From Carnobacterium divergens (GTDB lineage Bacteria; Bacillota; Bacilli; Lactobacillales; Carnobacteriaceae), in assembly GCF_900258435.1 (NCBI RefSeq), contig NZ_LT992558.1:1641518-1705517 (forward strand): a stretch of 64,000 nucleotides of DNA, read 5' to 3'. The first letter of the stretch is position 1; every line of letters starts with the position of its first letter. Of this stretch, positions 1-7,118 are shown piece by piece. The translations under genes were made by a program, and so were the position numbers. Below the pieces are notes generated by a model, which saw nothing but the letters and a program-made list of their open reading frames with translations, did not search any database and had not been told where the DNA came from.

Positions 1-732
1 AGTACACTTTACCAAAAACCCTCTTCGCTCTTTAGTGGTACCAAACAAGAACGAAGCAACGCATTAATGAAGCTCTACATGGATTCGACTGTTAAAATGA
101 TTTTTGATTTATCAGGTGGAGACGTAGCAAACGAATTGCTGCCTTTATTAGATTTTAACTGCATTCAAAAATCAAATAAACCCTTTGTTGGTTACAGTGA
201 CTTAACTGTTTTAATAAATGCAATTTTTCATAAAACTGGTGTACCTGGTTATAACTATCAATTATTAAACCTAGTAGGCAAAGAGGCTGATTTACAAGAA
301 GAGTATTTTTCACAAGTATTTATTGAAAATAAATCAGTTGGGATAAATTTAACCTGGGGAACAGTCGACAAAATAGCGCTAGATGAATCCTTGATTGGTG
401 GAAATATTCGCTGTTTATTAAAATTAGCTGGCACACCCTTTTTACCTTCCGTCAAAGGCACATGGTTATTGCTAGAAGCTCGTAGTGGCGACATCACTAC
501 TATTAGCAGTTATTTTGCACAATTAGAACAAATTGGTTATTTAGAAGATTGTAAAGGCCTATTGTTAGGCGAGTTTACTGAGCTAAAGGAAAAACAACAA
601 CTTTATCAATTGAAAGAATTGATTTTATCGTATATGTCTCACTATTCTTTTTTTGTTGCCCAAACTGAAGAAGTGGGGCATTCTAGCATTTCAAAGCCTA
701 TTTTCATTGGAACACGATCAAAAGCGTTGTGA
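1..732 (+). CDS. Peptidase S66 family (LD-carboxypeptidase / MccF-like), 5' end cut by window
   Basis: The frame is open back to base 1, so the ATG at 67 is internal and the N-terminus lies outside the window; 243 residues are visible. S66 serine peptidases cleave L,D-peptide bonds in murein tetrapeptides (LdcA) or detoxify peptide-nucleotide antibiotics (MccF). Visible family marks are the PFVGYSDLT segment with the nucleophile Ser (residue 66 of the fragment), a GGN...LAGTPFLP strand, the Glu in WLLLEARSG, and the C-terminal His in VGHSS. All three catalytic positions appear intact. The usual glycine-rich oxyanion stretch reads LSGGD rather than RGGYG, which leans toward MccF-like members. 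The cytosolic location is inferred from the family. It ends about 50 bp before the first ECF gene, which has its own promoter. The family is fairly sure; the substrate is not. Confidence 0.8.
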   Translation, partial: STLYQKPSSLFSGTKQERSNALMKLYMDSTVKMIFDLSGGDVANELLPLLDFNCIQKSNKPFVGYSDLTVLINAIFHKTGVPGYNYQLLNLVGKEADLQEEYFSQVFIENKSVGINLTWGTVDKIALDESLIGGNIRCLLKLAGTPFLPSVKGTWLLLEARSGDITTISSYFAQLEQIGYLEDCKGLLLGEFTELKEKQQLYQLKELILSYMSHYSFFVAQTEEVGHSSISKPIFIGTRSKAL

Positions 733-755
733 ATCTCTTTAAAACATGCTATTCT
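727..755 (+). promoter_or_regulatory. Promoter of first ECF S-component gene
   Basis: TTGTGA (727-732) and TATTCT (750-755) are separated by exactly 17 bp, with an extended -10 TGC just before the -10 box. The -35 overlaps the stop codon of the peptidase gene. The same arrangement is repeated before the second paralogue. Confidence 0.65.
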
Positions 756-783
756 TTAAAAAATAAAAGAGAGTAGGAAGACT

Positions 784-1380
784 ATGTTAAATCAATCAAA
801 AAAAACCTATCAAATTGCAATTTTAGGGATGCTAACAGCTATTGTGCTGATTCAAAATTTTGTGCCGGTTGTAGGCTATATTCCGATTCCGCCAATTAAT
901 CCTACGATTATCCACATTACCGTTATTATTGCGGCGTTAACATTGGGGTATAAAAACGGGATGATTTTAGGTCTAGTGTGGGGCGTTGCTTGTATTATTC
1001 GTGCCTTTACAACACCTACAAGCCCATTAGATATTTTATTTTTCACAAATCCTGTTATTGCGATTGTTCCTAGAATATTAGTGGGTTTTGTTGCTGGATA
1101 TGTGTATCAGTTACTCAAAAAAACGAAATTATTGGATAGCTTCTCAATGATTATTTCATCCGTATTAGCCTCATTAACGAATACCATTTTTGTATTGTTG
1201 TTCATTTACCTATTTTACCGTGGGGAATACGCAAGTTTCCTAAATGTTGATCAAGGGAAGTTAATTGGTATTATGGGAATTATTATCATTACTAGCGGAT
1301 TAGCGGAAGCTGTTGCTGCAGGGATTATTGCTCCTATCGTTGCAAAAGCACTAAAACGATTTGTTCCTACTAAAAATTAA
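784..1380 (+). CDS. ECF transporter S component (substrate-binding membrane subunit), copy 1
   Basis: This 198-residue protein has about six hydrophobic segments and looks like the substrate-capture (S) subunit of an energy-coupling factor vitamin transporter. Such proteins pair with the shared EcfA/A'/T module, which is not in this window. It has the short cytoplasmic N-terminus, a proline-rich first loop (VGYIPIPPINPT), and the Ala/Gly-rich helices typical of S units, ending in AKALKRF. It starts at the ATG at 784 behind GAGTAGGAAG. The next gene encodes a close paralogue. The substrate cannot be read from the sequence: no thiamine-, riboflavin- or biotin-specific signature was recognised, and no riboswitch precedes it. 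Pantothenate or folate are possibilities only. Confidence 0.75.
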   Translation: MLNQSKKTYQIAILGMLTAIVLIQNFVPVVGYIPIPPINPTIIHITVIIAALTLGYKNGMILGLVWGVACIIRAFTTPTSPLDILFFTNPVIAIVPRILVGFVAGYVYQLLKKTKLLDSFSMIISSVLASLTNTIFVLLFIYLFYRGEYASFLNVDQGKLIGIMGIIIITSGLAEAVAAGIIAPIVAKALKRFVPTKN

Positions 1381-1381
1381 T

Positions 1382-1410
1382 TTGTCAGAAATAAAAAAGC
1401 ATGCTATTCT
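1382..1410 (+). promoter_or_regulatory. Promoter of second ECF S-component gene
   Basis: TTGTCA (1382-1387), a 17 bp spacer and TATTCT (1405-1410) preceded by TGC. It is nearly identical to the promoter of copy 1, including the flanking CATGCTATTCTTT sequence, so the duplicated unit seems to have included its promoter. A 55-nt leader follows. Confidence 0.65.
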
Positions 1411-1465
1411 TTTAAAAGCATCTTGCTCGTCGAGATGTAATTGATATTCGGAGAGTGAACCTTTT

Positions 1466-2053
1466 ATGCAAAATCGTCCCAATAAAACTTATCGTATTGC
1501 AATTTTAGGAATTTTAACAGGAATTATATTGATTCAAAATTTTGTGCCATTTTTAGGTTATATCCCAATTCCACCTTTAAATCCTACCATTATCCATATT
1601 ACAGTAATTGTAGCAGCCTTAACTCTAGGAGTAAAAGATGGTATGATTGTCGGAGCAGTGTGGGGTGTTATTCGTTTGATAAAAGCCTTTATTATGCCAA
1701 GTAGCCCATTAGATTTATTACTTTTTACCAATCCGGTGATTTCAATCGTACCAAGAATTTTAGTCGGTTTTGTAGCAGGGTATGTTTTCTTTAAGCTGAA
1801 GAAGCGTTTGAAAACAACAACAGCCATGACGATTGCCTCTGTTTTAGCTTCGTTAACGAATACAATTTTAGTGTTGTTTTTCATTTATGTTTTTTATAAA
1901 GAAGACTACGCTACTGCAATGAAAGTGGATATGTCAAATTTAGTTAAGTTCTTAGGTACCATTGTTTTAACAAATGGGGTAGCAGAAGCCATTGCTGCGG
2001 GTGTGATTGCTCCTTTTATTGCTAAATCTTTAAAAAAGTTTAGCCGAAATTAA
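1466..2053 (+). CDS. ECF transporter S component, copy 2 (paralogue)
   Basis: This 195-residue membrane protein is collinear with its upstream neighbour; by eye well over half of the residues match, including the loop GYIPIPPLNPT and the motif PRILVGFVAGYV. It is therefore a tandem duplicate of the S subunit and should need the same EcfA/A'/T module. The ATG at 1466 has GGAG about 10 nt upstream. Differences cluster in the middle (VIRLIKAFIMPSS against ACIIRAFTTPTS) and near residue 150, which could mean a changed substrate or expression niche. It ends at a strong bidirectional terminator. Function beyond the ECF family is not assignable. Confidence 0.75.
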   Translation: MQNRPNKTYRIAILGILTGIILIQNFVPFLGYIPIPPLNPTIIHITVIVAALTLGVKDGMIVGAVWGVIRLIKAFIMPSSPLDLLLFTNPVISIVPRILVGFVAGYVFFKLKKRLKTTTAMTIASVLASLTNTILVLFFIYVFYKEDYATAMKVDMSNLVKFLGTIVLTNGVAEAIAAGVIAPFIAKSLKKFSRN

Positions 2054-2073
2054 AACTAAATAAATTTAGAAAT

Positions 2074-2128
2074 AAAAAAACACCTCCATTCAATTCATGT
2101 AAAATGAAGAAAATGGAGGTGTTTTTTT
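2074..2128. terminator. Bidirectional terminator between ECF and VOC genes
   Basis: A 17-bp stem (2074-2090 with 2112-2128) has A-run and T-run flanks that work on both strands. It lies between convergent genes. Confidence 0.85.
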
Positions 2129-2177
2129 ATGGTTATTTTATGGTTAAATGAATGGAACGTCGGAAAATTTAATCAAC

Positions 2178-2591
2178 TTATGACCATACAAGTTGCCAAG
2201 TAAGGCCAAATTGATCGGTAATCCAAGCAACTTTTCGCATTGGAGGAACAGCTTCTGGACCCATCATTACAGATCCTTTATTAGAGAGTGAGCTAAAAAG
2301 AGAATCAAATTGCGCCTCATCATTGCATAAAATAAGTAAAGACATTGCCCAACTAAAATCTGGTGGGTATTGAGGATCCATATCCATTACCATCAATGAA
2401 TGTCCTTTTATTTCGAATGTCCCGTTCAATACTTTTCCAAGAGGGCCATTTTGACCTTCTTCAAATTTAACAAGCGAATGGATTTTCGCATCATTTGGAA
2501 AGAGAGAAACATAAAAATTCATTGCTTCTTCAGCATTTCCTTTAAAAGTTAAAAAAGTTGCCAGTTTATTCTTTTGTTCCATCATCTTCAA
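2178..2591 (-). CDS. VOC-superfamily protein (PhnB-like, glyoxalase fold)
   Basis: A 137-residue protein of the vicinal oxygen chelate superfamily, PhnB / 3-demethylubiquinone methyltransferase-like branch. Family marks are LTFKGNAEEAMNFYVSLF near the N-terminus, the NGTFEIKGHSLMVMD strand, and the C-terminal KVAWITDQFGLTWQLV. Most members have unknown substrates, so no reaction is claimed. Two Met codons lie at the start (MKMMEQKN); both sit just behind AAAGGAGTGATTGAAG. The 5' side faces the divergent small-ORF/DsbB unit, with a 190-bp shared control region. Confidence 0.75.
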   Translation of the reverse strand: MKMMEQKNKLATFLTFKGNAEEAMNFYVSLFPNDAKIHSLVKFEEGQNGPLGKVLNGTFEIKGHSLMVMDMDPQYPPDFSWAMSLLILCNDEAQFDSLFSSLSNKGSVMMGPEAVPPMRKVAWITDQFGLTWQLVWS

Positions 2592-2708
2592 TCACTCCTT
2601 TCAGATAGCTAAACGATACAAGAAGCAACGTCAAAAGTCCATTAAAACGCTTTCTCACATGGTTATAAAATTAAAATAAAAGGAAATAATAAAAATGAAC
2701 GAATGAGA

Positions 2709-2768
2709 AATTACAAATATAATTAAAATATTTCAAAAAACATAATTATTTATGTTATATTTGTAATT
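2709..2768. promoter_or_regulatory. Inverted repeat (likely operator) before the small ORF / DsbB-like unit
   Basis: A perfect 14-bp inverted repeat has arms AATTACAAATATAA (2709-2722) and TTATATTTGTAATT (2755-2768), separated by 32 bp. Each arm is itself close to a TACA-N2-TGTA dyad of the CopY/BlaI kind, with one base different. The second arm touches the ribosome-binding site region of the 53-aa ORF. It is probably a regulator site; the regulator is not identified. Confidence 0.5.
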
Positions 2769-2785
2769 ATGAAAGGAGTGATCTT

Positions 2786-2947
2786 TTGGATATTCTAATT
2801 ACATTGCTGATTTTAATCTTATTTTTCTTACTCATTGTGAAAAAAATAACAAATTTTAAGATTATAGGATTATGGGCCATTATTTGTCTACTGTGTGTAG
2901 TACTTTATTTCCTACATGCTACAAACGCACTAAACATATCATTATAA
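2786..2947 (+). CDS. Small membrane protein, 53 aa, TTG start, upstream of DsbB-like gene
   Basis: It begins at a TTG (2786) that follows a strong GAAAGGAG ribosome-binding site with 7-nt spacing, and stops at TAA 2945-2947, only 17 bp before the DsbB-like start. The translation has two hydrophobic helices separated by KKITNFK: the first from about residue 2 to 17 (rich in Leu/Ile), the second from about 25 to 42 (GLWAIICLLCVVLYFL), then HATNALNISL. It contains two cysteines in the second helix and no signal peptide cleavage site. I do not recognise the family. The tight coupling suggests a partner or regulator of the next protein. The ribosome-binding site and open frame make it likely to be real. 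Confidence 0.6.
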   Translation: MDILITLLILILFFLLIVKKITNFKIIGLWAIICLLCVVLYFLHATNALNISL

Positions 2948-2964
2948 GATAAGGAGAGAATAAT

Positions 2965-3564
2965 ATGATTCAGAATTTATTAAAGAAATACGGTTCATTG
3001 CTAGGCTTATTAGCGAATACAGCAGTTGTAGGAGCCTTTCTCCTTGTTTTATGGGGAAGTTTAAGTGCACAATTTTTATTACATGAGTTGCCTTGTCCGT
3101 TATGTGTATTGCAACGTTATTCAATGTTATTAGTTTGTTTAGGTCCTATTTACATTCTTATAAATAGAGAAAGAGGGGAGTTAGATCTCCAAAAATATAT
3201 GATTGGACATGGTATCTCAATCATCAGCGCCCTTTTAGGAATGGTATTTTCAGCAAGACAAATATTGCTGCATATTGGTCCCAACGACACTGGATACGGT
3301 GGAGTATTTCTAGGTTACCATTTTTATACATGGTCATTTATTACCTTTGTCATCGTCATTATCTACGCAGCTATCATGTTGCTATTTTCAGATAACTTAA
3401 TGCCACTTAATACTAAACCGAACAAAATAATTGATTTTGGAATCAAAATTGTCTTATATGTATTTTTATTTACGGTTGCAGTTATTTTCTTAGCAATTGT
3501 TGCTGAATTAGGTTTTAATTTTAAACTACCAGATGACCCAATTTATTATGAGTTGTTTAGATAA
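2965..3564 (+). CDS. DsbB-family membrane protein with only one CXXC (atypical disulfide oxidoreductase)
   Basis: A 199-residue membrane protein. DsbB/BdbC proteins re-oxidise a thiol oxidase and pass electrons to quinones. The family signature LPCPLCVLQRYSM is present at residues 42-54, with C44 and C47 at the end of the first helix, and the second loop has the GY.G..LG.HFYTW pattern. That loop (about residues 98-115) carries no cysteine, so the second redox pair of classic DsbB is missing. The only other cysteine is in the second helix. A fifth hydrophobic segment near residue 165 extends the usual four-helix fold. The ATG at 2965 has AAGGAGAG upstream. It is the second gene of a two-gene unit ending in a strong terminator. 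The family is sure; the activity is uncertain. Confidence 0.75.
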   Translation: MIQNLLKKYGSLLGLLANTAVVGAFLLVLWGSLSAQFLLHELPCPLCVLQRYSMLLVCLGPIYILINRERGELDLQKYMIGHGISIISALLGMVFSARQILLHIGPNDTGYGGVFLGYHFYTWSFITFVIVIIYAAIMLLFSDNLMPLNTKPNKIIDFGIKIVLYVFLFTVAVIFLAIVAELGFNFKLPDDPIYYELFR

Positions 3565-3570
3565 TTCCAA

Positions 3571-3608
3571 AAAGAACTAAATTCCGAATGGAATTTAGTT
3601 CTTTTTTT
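3571..3608 (+). terminator. Terminator of the DsbB-like unit
   Basis: A 15-bp perfect stem (3571-3585 / 3590-3604) with a GAAT loop is followed by a T-run. Confidence 0.9.
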
Positions 3609-3668
3609 ATGTTTTAGACCGAATAAGGATGTGACTAATCTGAGAAATCATTTTATTTAAAACTCAAA

Positions 3669-3696
3669 CAAGGTAAGGACGCGATTCCTTACCTTG
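3669..3696. other. Hairpin, function unclear
   Basis: A perfect 10-bp inverted repeat CAAGGTAAGG / CCTTACCTTG with an 8-nt loop. On the minus strand it lies 78 bp beyond the ancestral end of the adhesin pseudogene, so it may be that gene's old terminator, though the following T-run is weak. Otherwise nothing else was seen in 3609-3773. Confidence 0.4.
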
Positions 3697-3773
3697 CAAA
3701 AAGTTTTTAATTCTAGTTTACATAATATATATTATTCAAAGTATTATCAAGATAACAAAATCATCTCACAAGC

Positions 3774-4935
3774 TTAAAACTTGCCCTTTTCTAATCTTTT
3801 ATTATAAAACAGTACAAAACTAGTCAAAAATAATTCCTATCGTGGTTGCTTTAAAAATTTTTTCATTTTTACTCTCACCTGTTTTAGGAAGATTATTTTT
3901 TTATTTTTTTGACTTAATTGATTGTTTCTGATTTTCAGCTTTACTAACATCAACTAGTTGTATTGGTTTTGTTGGATTCACTGGTTTAGCTGGACCAATT
4001 GGTTCTAATGGTTTAACTGGATTTACTGGATCAATTGGTTTAATTGGATCTACGGGCTTAACTGGTATTTCTTTCTCATTATACATCATGAGCTTAATTG
4101 CTACTGTTTGACCTTCTGATACCGAAAAATCATTTGGTTTTGGATCTAGGACATAACCTTCAGGAGCTCTAGTTTCAATAAATGAATAGTTCCCAGGTTT
4201 TAACAAACCAGCACGAACTATTCCGTTAGAGTCAGTAACTAAGTTATCGACAATTAAGTTGCCAAAACTGTCAACAATTTTAAAATGTGCTCCCTCTAGT
4301 GGATTGTTGTTTTCTTTATCAAGTTTTTGTAATTCGGCAGATCCAGAAATTAAAGTAGTGGCATCATTACTATATATGTCAGTACCTGCATAGGTATAAC
4401 TAGCTTTATTCACTACAGATGGACCAATTTGTGCATTAGAATCATCGTAATCAACGGTGAACTCAATATCTCTGCTCTCTCCAGGAGGAATATCTTTTAA
4501 TAACGTGTAAGAAATGGTATTTTTTATCAAATCATAGGTAGCATCTGAAAAATCATCGTGTTTCTGAGTTGCTAAATAACTTGTATTCACGGGCAATGGA
4601 TCTGTCACAATTGTACCAGCTTTTAATTCTCCAAAATTATTAGTTTCTGGTTTATCCTTAGACATAATGTATTGTTTTTCATTGTTTACGGTTACGGATG
4701 AAGAATTACTATACTTAGTAAATATAGGTTTCCCAGTTATATGAGGAATTGTAATTGAAGGAGATAAATCCTCACTAACAATCTCACCATTAACGTTTAA
4801 ATTTACTTTAAAATCTAAATTCTCAGGTACTTTGGAATGATCCGTAAACAATGGCGTTCTAAATTTCACTGTAAAAGTATACCCATTAGCTTCAGTAGGG
4901 TTAATTTTTGAACTATCATAGTTGATAGTTATCTT
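3774..4935 (-). pseudogene. Decayed LPXTG cell-wall-anchored adhesin/pilin-like protein
   Basis: A C-terminal remnant of a large surface protein. The surviving frame (open from 4935, GTG at 4869, stop at 3901) has a DUF11-like beta domain (DIPPGESRDIEFTVDY), then a SpaA/Cna-B-type domain from about residue 180 to 268 of the 322-aa ORF with the E-box YSFIETRAPEGYVLD, then a proline-rich wall-spanning stretch of KP.DP.KP repeats. The ORF stops at TAA, but the frame resumes at once after it: LPKTG is encoded at 3877-3891, then ESKNEKIFKATTIGII. Removing one base from the A-run at 3826-3830 restores a hydrophobic segment and the basic tail NKRLEKGKF, ending at 3774. So at least two lesions (a nonsense and a frameshift) remove the sorting signal, and the 5' part with signal peptide is gone. 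Confidence 0.8.
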
Positions 4936-4975
4936 TTATGGAATTTTTTTTCTGTAATCAAAAATATAAAAATCA

Positions 4976-5014
4976 AAAATCCACTGAACTATCTTATATA
5001 GTTCAGTGGATTTT
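4976..5014. terminator. Strong hairpin terminator, 17-bp stem
   Basis: Perfect arms 4976-4992 and 4998-5014 around a 5-nt loop, with A-run and T-run flanks on both strands. It lies 39 bp beyond the stop of the relic at 5053-5208, so it probably ended that decayed gene. It now sits just upstream of the truncated adhesin. Confidence 0.8.
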
Positions 5015-5052
5015 GTATAAAAAAACTTAACACAATAATGGATAAAGGATCA

Positions 5053-5208
5053 CTATATCTCTATGTAAGGGCAATACCTACCTGGGACTCCTAATGTGTG
5101 TCCACTTTTTCCTAAATCCTCCCATCTTCTCTCCGCATCGTTCCCAAATTAATTGTACTTTTTAGCACTAAAATTTATCATTTTAACTATTTCTTTGGTT
5201 TCAATTAA
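5053..5208 (-). pseudogene. Relic of an unrecognised gene (C-terminal fragment)
   Basis: One minus-strand frame reads like protein across about 50 codons with a single in-frame stop. Before it comes IETKEIVKMINFSAKKYN; after the TAA comes FGNDAERRWEDLGKSGHT and then LGVPGRYCPYIEI before the final TAG at 5053-5055. There is no ribosome-binding site or start. The composition (many charged residues, GKSGHTLGVPG) looks like a real domain rather than chance. I do not recognise the family; the end of a polymorphic-toxin-like or other surface-region gene is a guess only. It has its own terminator downstream. Confidence 0.4.
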
Positions 5209-5261
5209 AAAAACATCGCTTCTCCAATTCGTTTTAATCGAATTCAACGAGCGATGTTTTT
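5207..5261 (-). terminator. Terminator of the 5323-6258 gene
   Basis: A 12-bp outer stem (5209-5220 / 5250-5261) and an inner AATTCG/CGAATT stem, ending in a T-run on the minus strand. Confidence 0.75.
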
Positions 5262-5322
5262 GTGTGGTCACACTTTTCTAGGTTAGTTTTCTACAGTTAA
5301 CTAGTCAGTTATTTTTCTTATG

Positions 5323-6258
5323 TTAATTCGTGTATGTTGTAAGAATTTCTTTTAACTTTTGTTGTGCGTCTTTATCCTCAGATACTTTAAAGGATTTTTG
5401 AGTATTAGGTTCATATAGTGCAGTCAGATTACCCGTATTATCTGCAACGTAAAAGCAGTCAGAAAAGGCTCCATTACTAGCAGTTTCATAGACTACCCCG
5501 TTATCGCCTAAGAGATATTTAATGATGGGTTTTTCACCATTGGCAACTACACTAAATCCAGTTGCAGTAGATGGGTTATTTTCAGGATTATCAACTTCAT
5601 TCGTATTTCCAGTTGTACCAAAATTTGAATAATAAAAAATAACTCCTCCTAAAGAATGAATTGGAAAATGATCATATCCTGGTTTGCCTTCTAAATCTTG
5701 TTGTTGTACTTGAATGTACCCATCAGGTGAAATTGCATACCAATCCCCAATCCCACTAGCTCCATGATTAAAATAATTTCCATTAACTGCCATACCACCA
5801 ATTTTCGCGCGCCCGTCTGCCCACTCAATAAATTGATTGCCTATGCTTTGTTTTTCTGCTTCTGTATAGACTTTCCCTGAGCTCTTACTACTACTTGAAG
5901 AATTAGAATTTTCTTTTTTCTGAACACTTTCATTCGATGACTTCGTTATATCAGACTCATTTTTTGATTCGCTGGATGTTGATTCATTTGCTACTGAATC
6001 AGACGCAGCATTCTTTTTGCCATCTTTTTTATTATTTTTTGATGTTTTTGATTTTTCAAAGGATACTTTTTTTTGTTGACTACTACTTTTTTCAGTGCTT
6101 GTTTTATTACTATCACTGCTACTTTGTCCAGTATATAAATTGATGATAATTGCTCCAAGTGCCACAACCACAATTGCCAATCCTAGGTAAATAAATTGTT
6201 TCTTAGTACGTTTTGTTTTCTTTTCCACTCTCGACTTTTCTTTTTTTTTCATGAGCAT
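5323..6258 (-). CDS. Membrane-anchored protein with Ser/Lys-rich stalk and unrecognised extracellular domain
   Basis: 311 residues. Residues 1-23 are strongly basic, 24-43 form one transmembrane helix (YLGLAIVVVALGAIIINLY), about 45-128 are a low-complexity Ser/Lys/Asn/Glu stalk, and 130-311 are a compact domain. The topology therefore suggests the C-terminal domain is outside the cell. That domain is rich in Gly, Asn and aromatic residues (FIEWADGRAKIGGMAVNG, NHGASGIGDWYAISPDGYI, YDHFPIHSLGGVIFYYSNFG) and has one cysteine. I do not recognise it. A start at the second ATG (6252) gives better spacing from AAGGAG than the first (6258). It stands alone, between the adhesin graveyard and lrgB, with an inverted repeat upstream. 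A lipoprotein is excluded because no lipobox is present. Confidence 0.7.
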   Translation of the reverse strand: MLMKKKEKSRVEKKTKRTKKQFIYLGLAIVVVALGAIIINLYTGQSSSDSNKTSTEKSSSQQKKVSFEKSKTSKNNKKDGKKNAASDSVANESTSSESKNESDITKSSNESVQKKENSNSSSSSKSSGKVYTEAEKQSIGNQFIEWADGRAKIGGMAVNGNYFNHGASGIGDWYAISPDGYIQVQQQDLEGKPGYDHFPIHSLGGVIFYYSNFGTTGNTNEVDNPENNPSTATGFSVVANGEKPIIKYLLGDNGVVYETASNGAFSDCFYVADNTGNLTALYEPNTQKSFKVSEDKDAQQKLKEILTTYTN

Positions 6259-6318
6259 TTTTCTCCTTTTTATTACTAAATTTTCAGATGGAAATAACAG
6301 TATAAGTTTAAAGGGAAT

Positions 6319-6376
6319 ATAAATAGAATATACTTACTTTAATCTATATAACGCCCTTTAAGTATACTCTATTTAT
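6319..6376. promoter_or_regulatory. Long inverted repeat upstream of the anchored surface protein
   Basis: 18-bp arms 6319-6336 and 6359-6376 match at 17 positions around a 22-bp spacer; AAAGGG and CCCTTT just outside/inside also face each other. It lies between the stop of lrgB (6434) and the start at 6258. It could be an operator for the surface protein or a folded leader; it lacks a T-run and is not a typical terminator. Confidence 0.45.
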
Positions 6377-6433
6377 GCAAGTTACTCTATATTTTATTTA
6401 ATAATTAAATGAACTAATTTCTATTCAAGACCA

Positions 6434-7117
6434 TTATAGTCCAATAAAAACAGCAAATGCGGGTACAACAATAACTGTTACAACCCCTACTACAACAACC
6501 GCAATACTTGCCATCGCAGCTTCAACTTCACCCAATTCAATTCCAACAGCAACTCCTAAAGCATGTCCACTTGCTCCTAATGCCAAACCTCGTGCAATCG
6601 GATTTTTAATGTTGAATTTTTCTAATAAAAAACGTCCTAAGGCATAGACAATTACCGCGTTAAAAATAACAGCAAAAGATGTAATTGCAGCAATGCCTCC
6701 AATTGATTCTGATAAAGGGACTGCAATTGCTGTAGTTGACGCTTCTGGCAACAGTGAGGCCATAATGGAATGATCGACATGAATGACACCTGATAAAAGA
6801 TACACAACAACTACGGAACCAAATGAACCGACAATGATTGCTGAAACAATTTGTACCCAATATTTTTTCAACACATCTACTTGTTTATATAGAGGAATTG
6901 CAAAAGCGATGGTTGCAGGCTCTAAAAAGAAACTGATCATTTTTCCTCCGCTGCTATACTCTTCATAACTAAAATGACCTACTTTTAAAAAGAGAATCCC
7001 TAACACCATTGCTACAAATAATGGCGTAAATAAAAAGAATCCTTTTGATTTTTTAAATAAAAAAGTACCTATTCCAAATGCACCCATTGAGACAATAATA
7101 CCAAAATAAGGAGTCAT
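6434..7117 (-). CDS. lrgB: LrgB family membrane protein (antiholin-like / pyruvate transporter subunit)
   Basis: 227 residues with about six hydrophobic segments, the usual size of LrgB/CidB. The conserved pattern [21 protein letters not shown] is visible mid-protein, along with the Gly/Ala-rich [21 protein letters not shown] near the C-terminus. LrgB works with LrgA in the cytoplasmic membrane. The pair was first described as an antiholin modulating murein hydrolase activity in Staphylococcus; homologues in Bacillus (PftAB) and Streptococcus mutans import pyruvate. It lies directly after lrgA with a 1-bp gap, so the two are co-translated. The lytSR genes behind it are the known control pair. 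Confidence 0.93.
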   Translation of the reverse strand: MTPYFGIIVSMGAFGIGTFLFKKSKGFFLFTPLFVAMVLGILFLKVGHFSYEEYSSGGKMISFFLEPATIAFAIPLYKQVDVLKKYWVQIVSAIIVGSFGSVVVVYLLSGVIHVDHSIMASLLPEASTTAIAVPLSESIGGIAAITSFAVIFNAVIVYALGRFLLEKFNIKNPIARGLALGASGHALGVAVGIELGEVEAAMASIAVVVVGVVTVIVVPAFAVFIGL

Positions 7118-7118
7118 T

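Noticed and set aside
733-1465. Vitamin riboswitch before the ECF S-component genes
   Set aside because: The leaders are short (about 25 and 55 nt) and contain no recognisable riboswitch core.
3669-3696. Hairpin as terminator of the DsbB-like unit
   Set aside because: A stronger terminator lies directly after that gene at 3571-3608; this hairpin has a poor T-run.
6259-6300. CodY box (AATTTTCAGATGGAA) before the surface-protein gene
   Set aside because: Five mismatches to the 15-base consensus, all on one side; not better than expected in AT-rich DNA.
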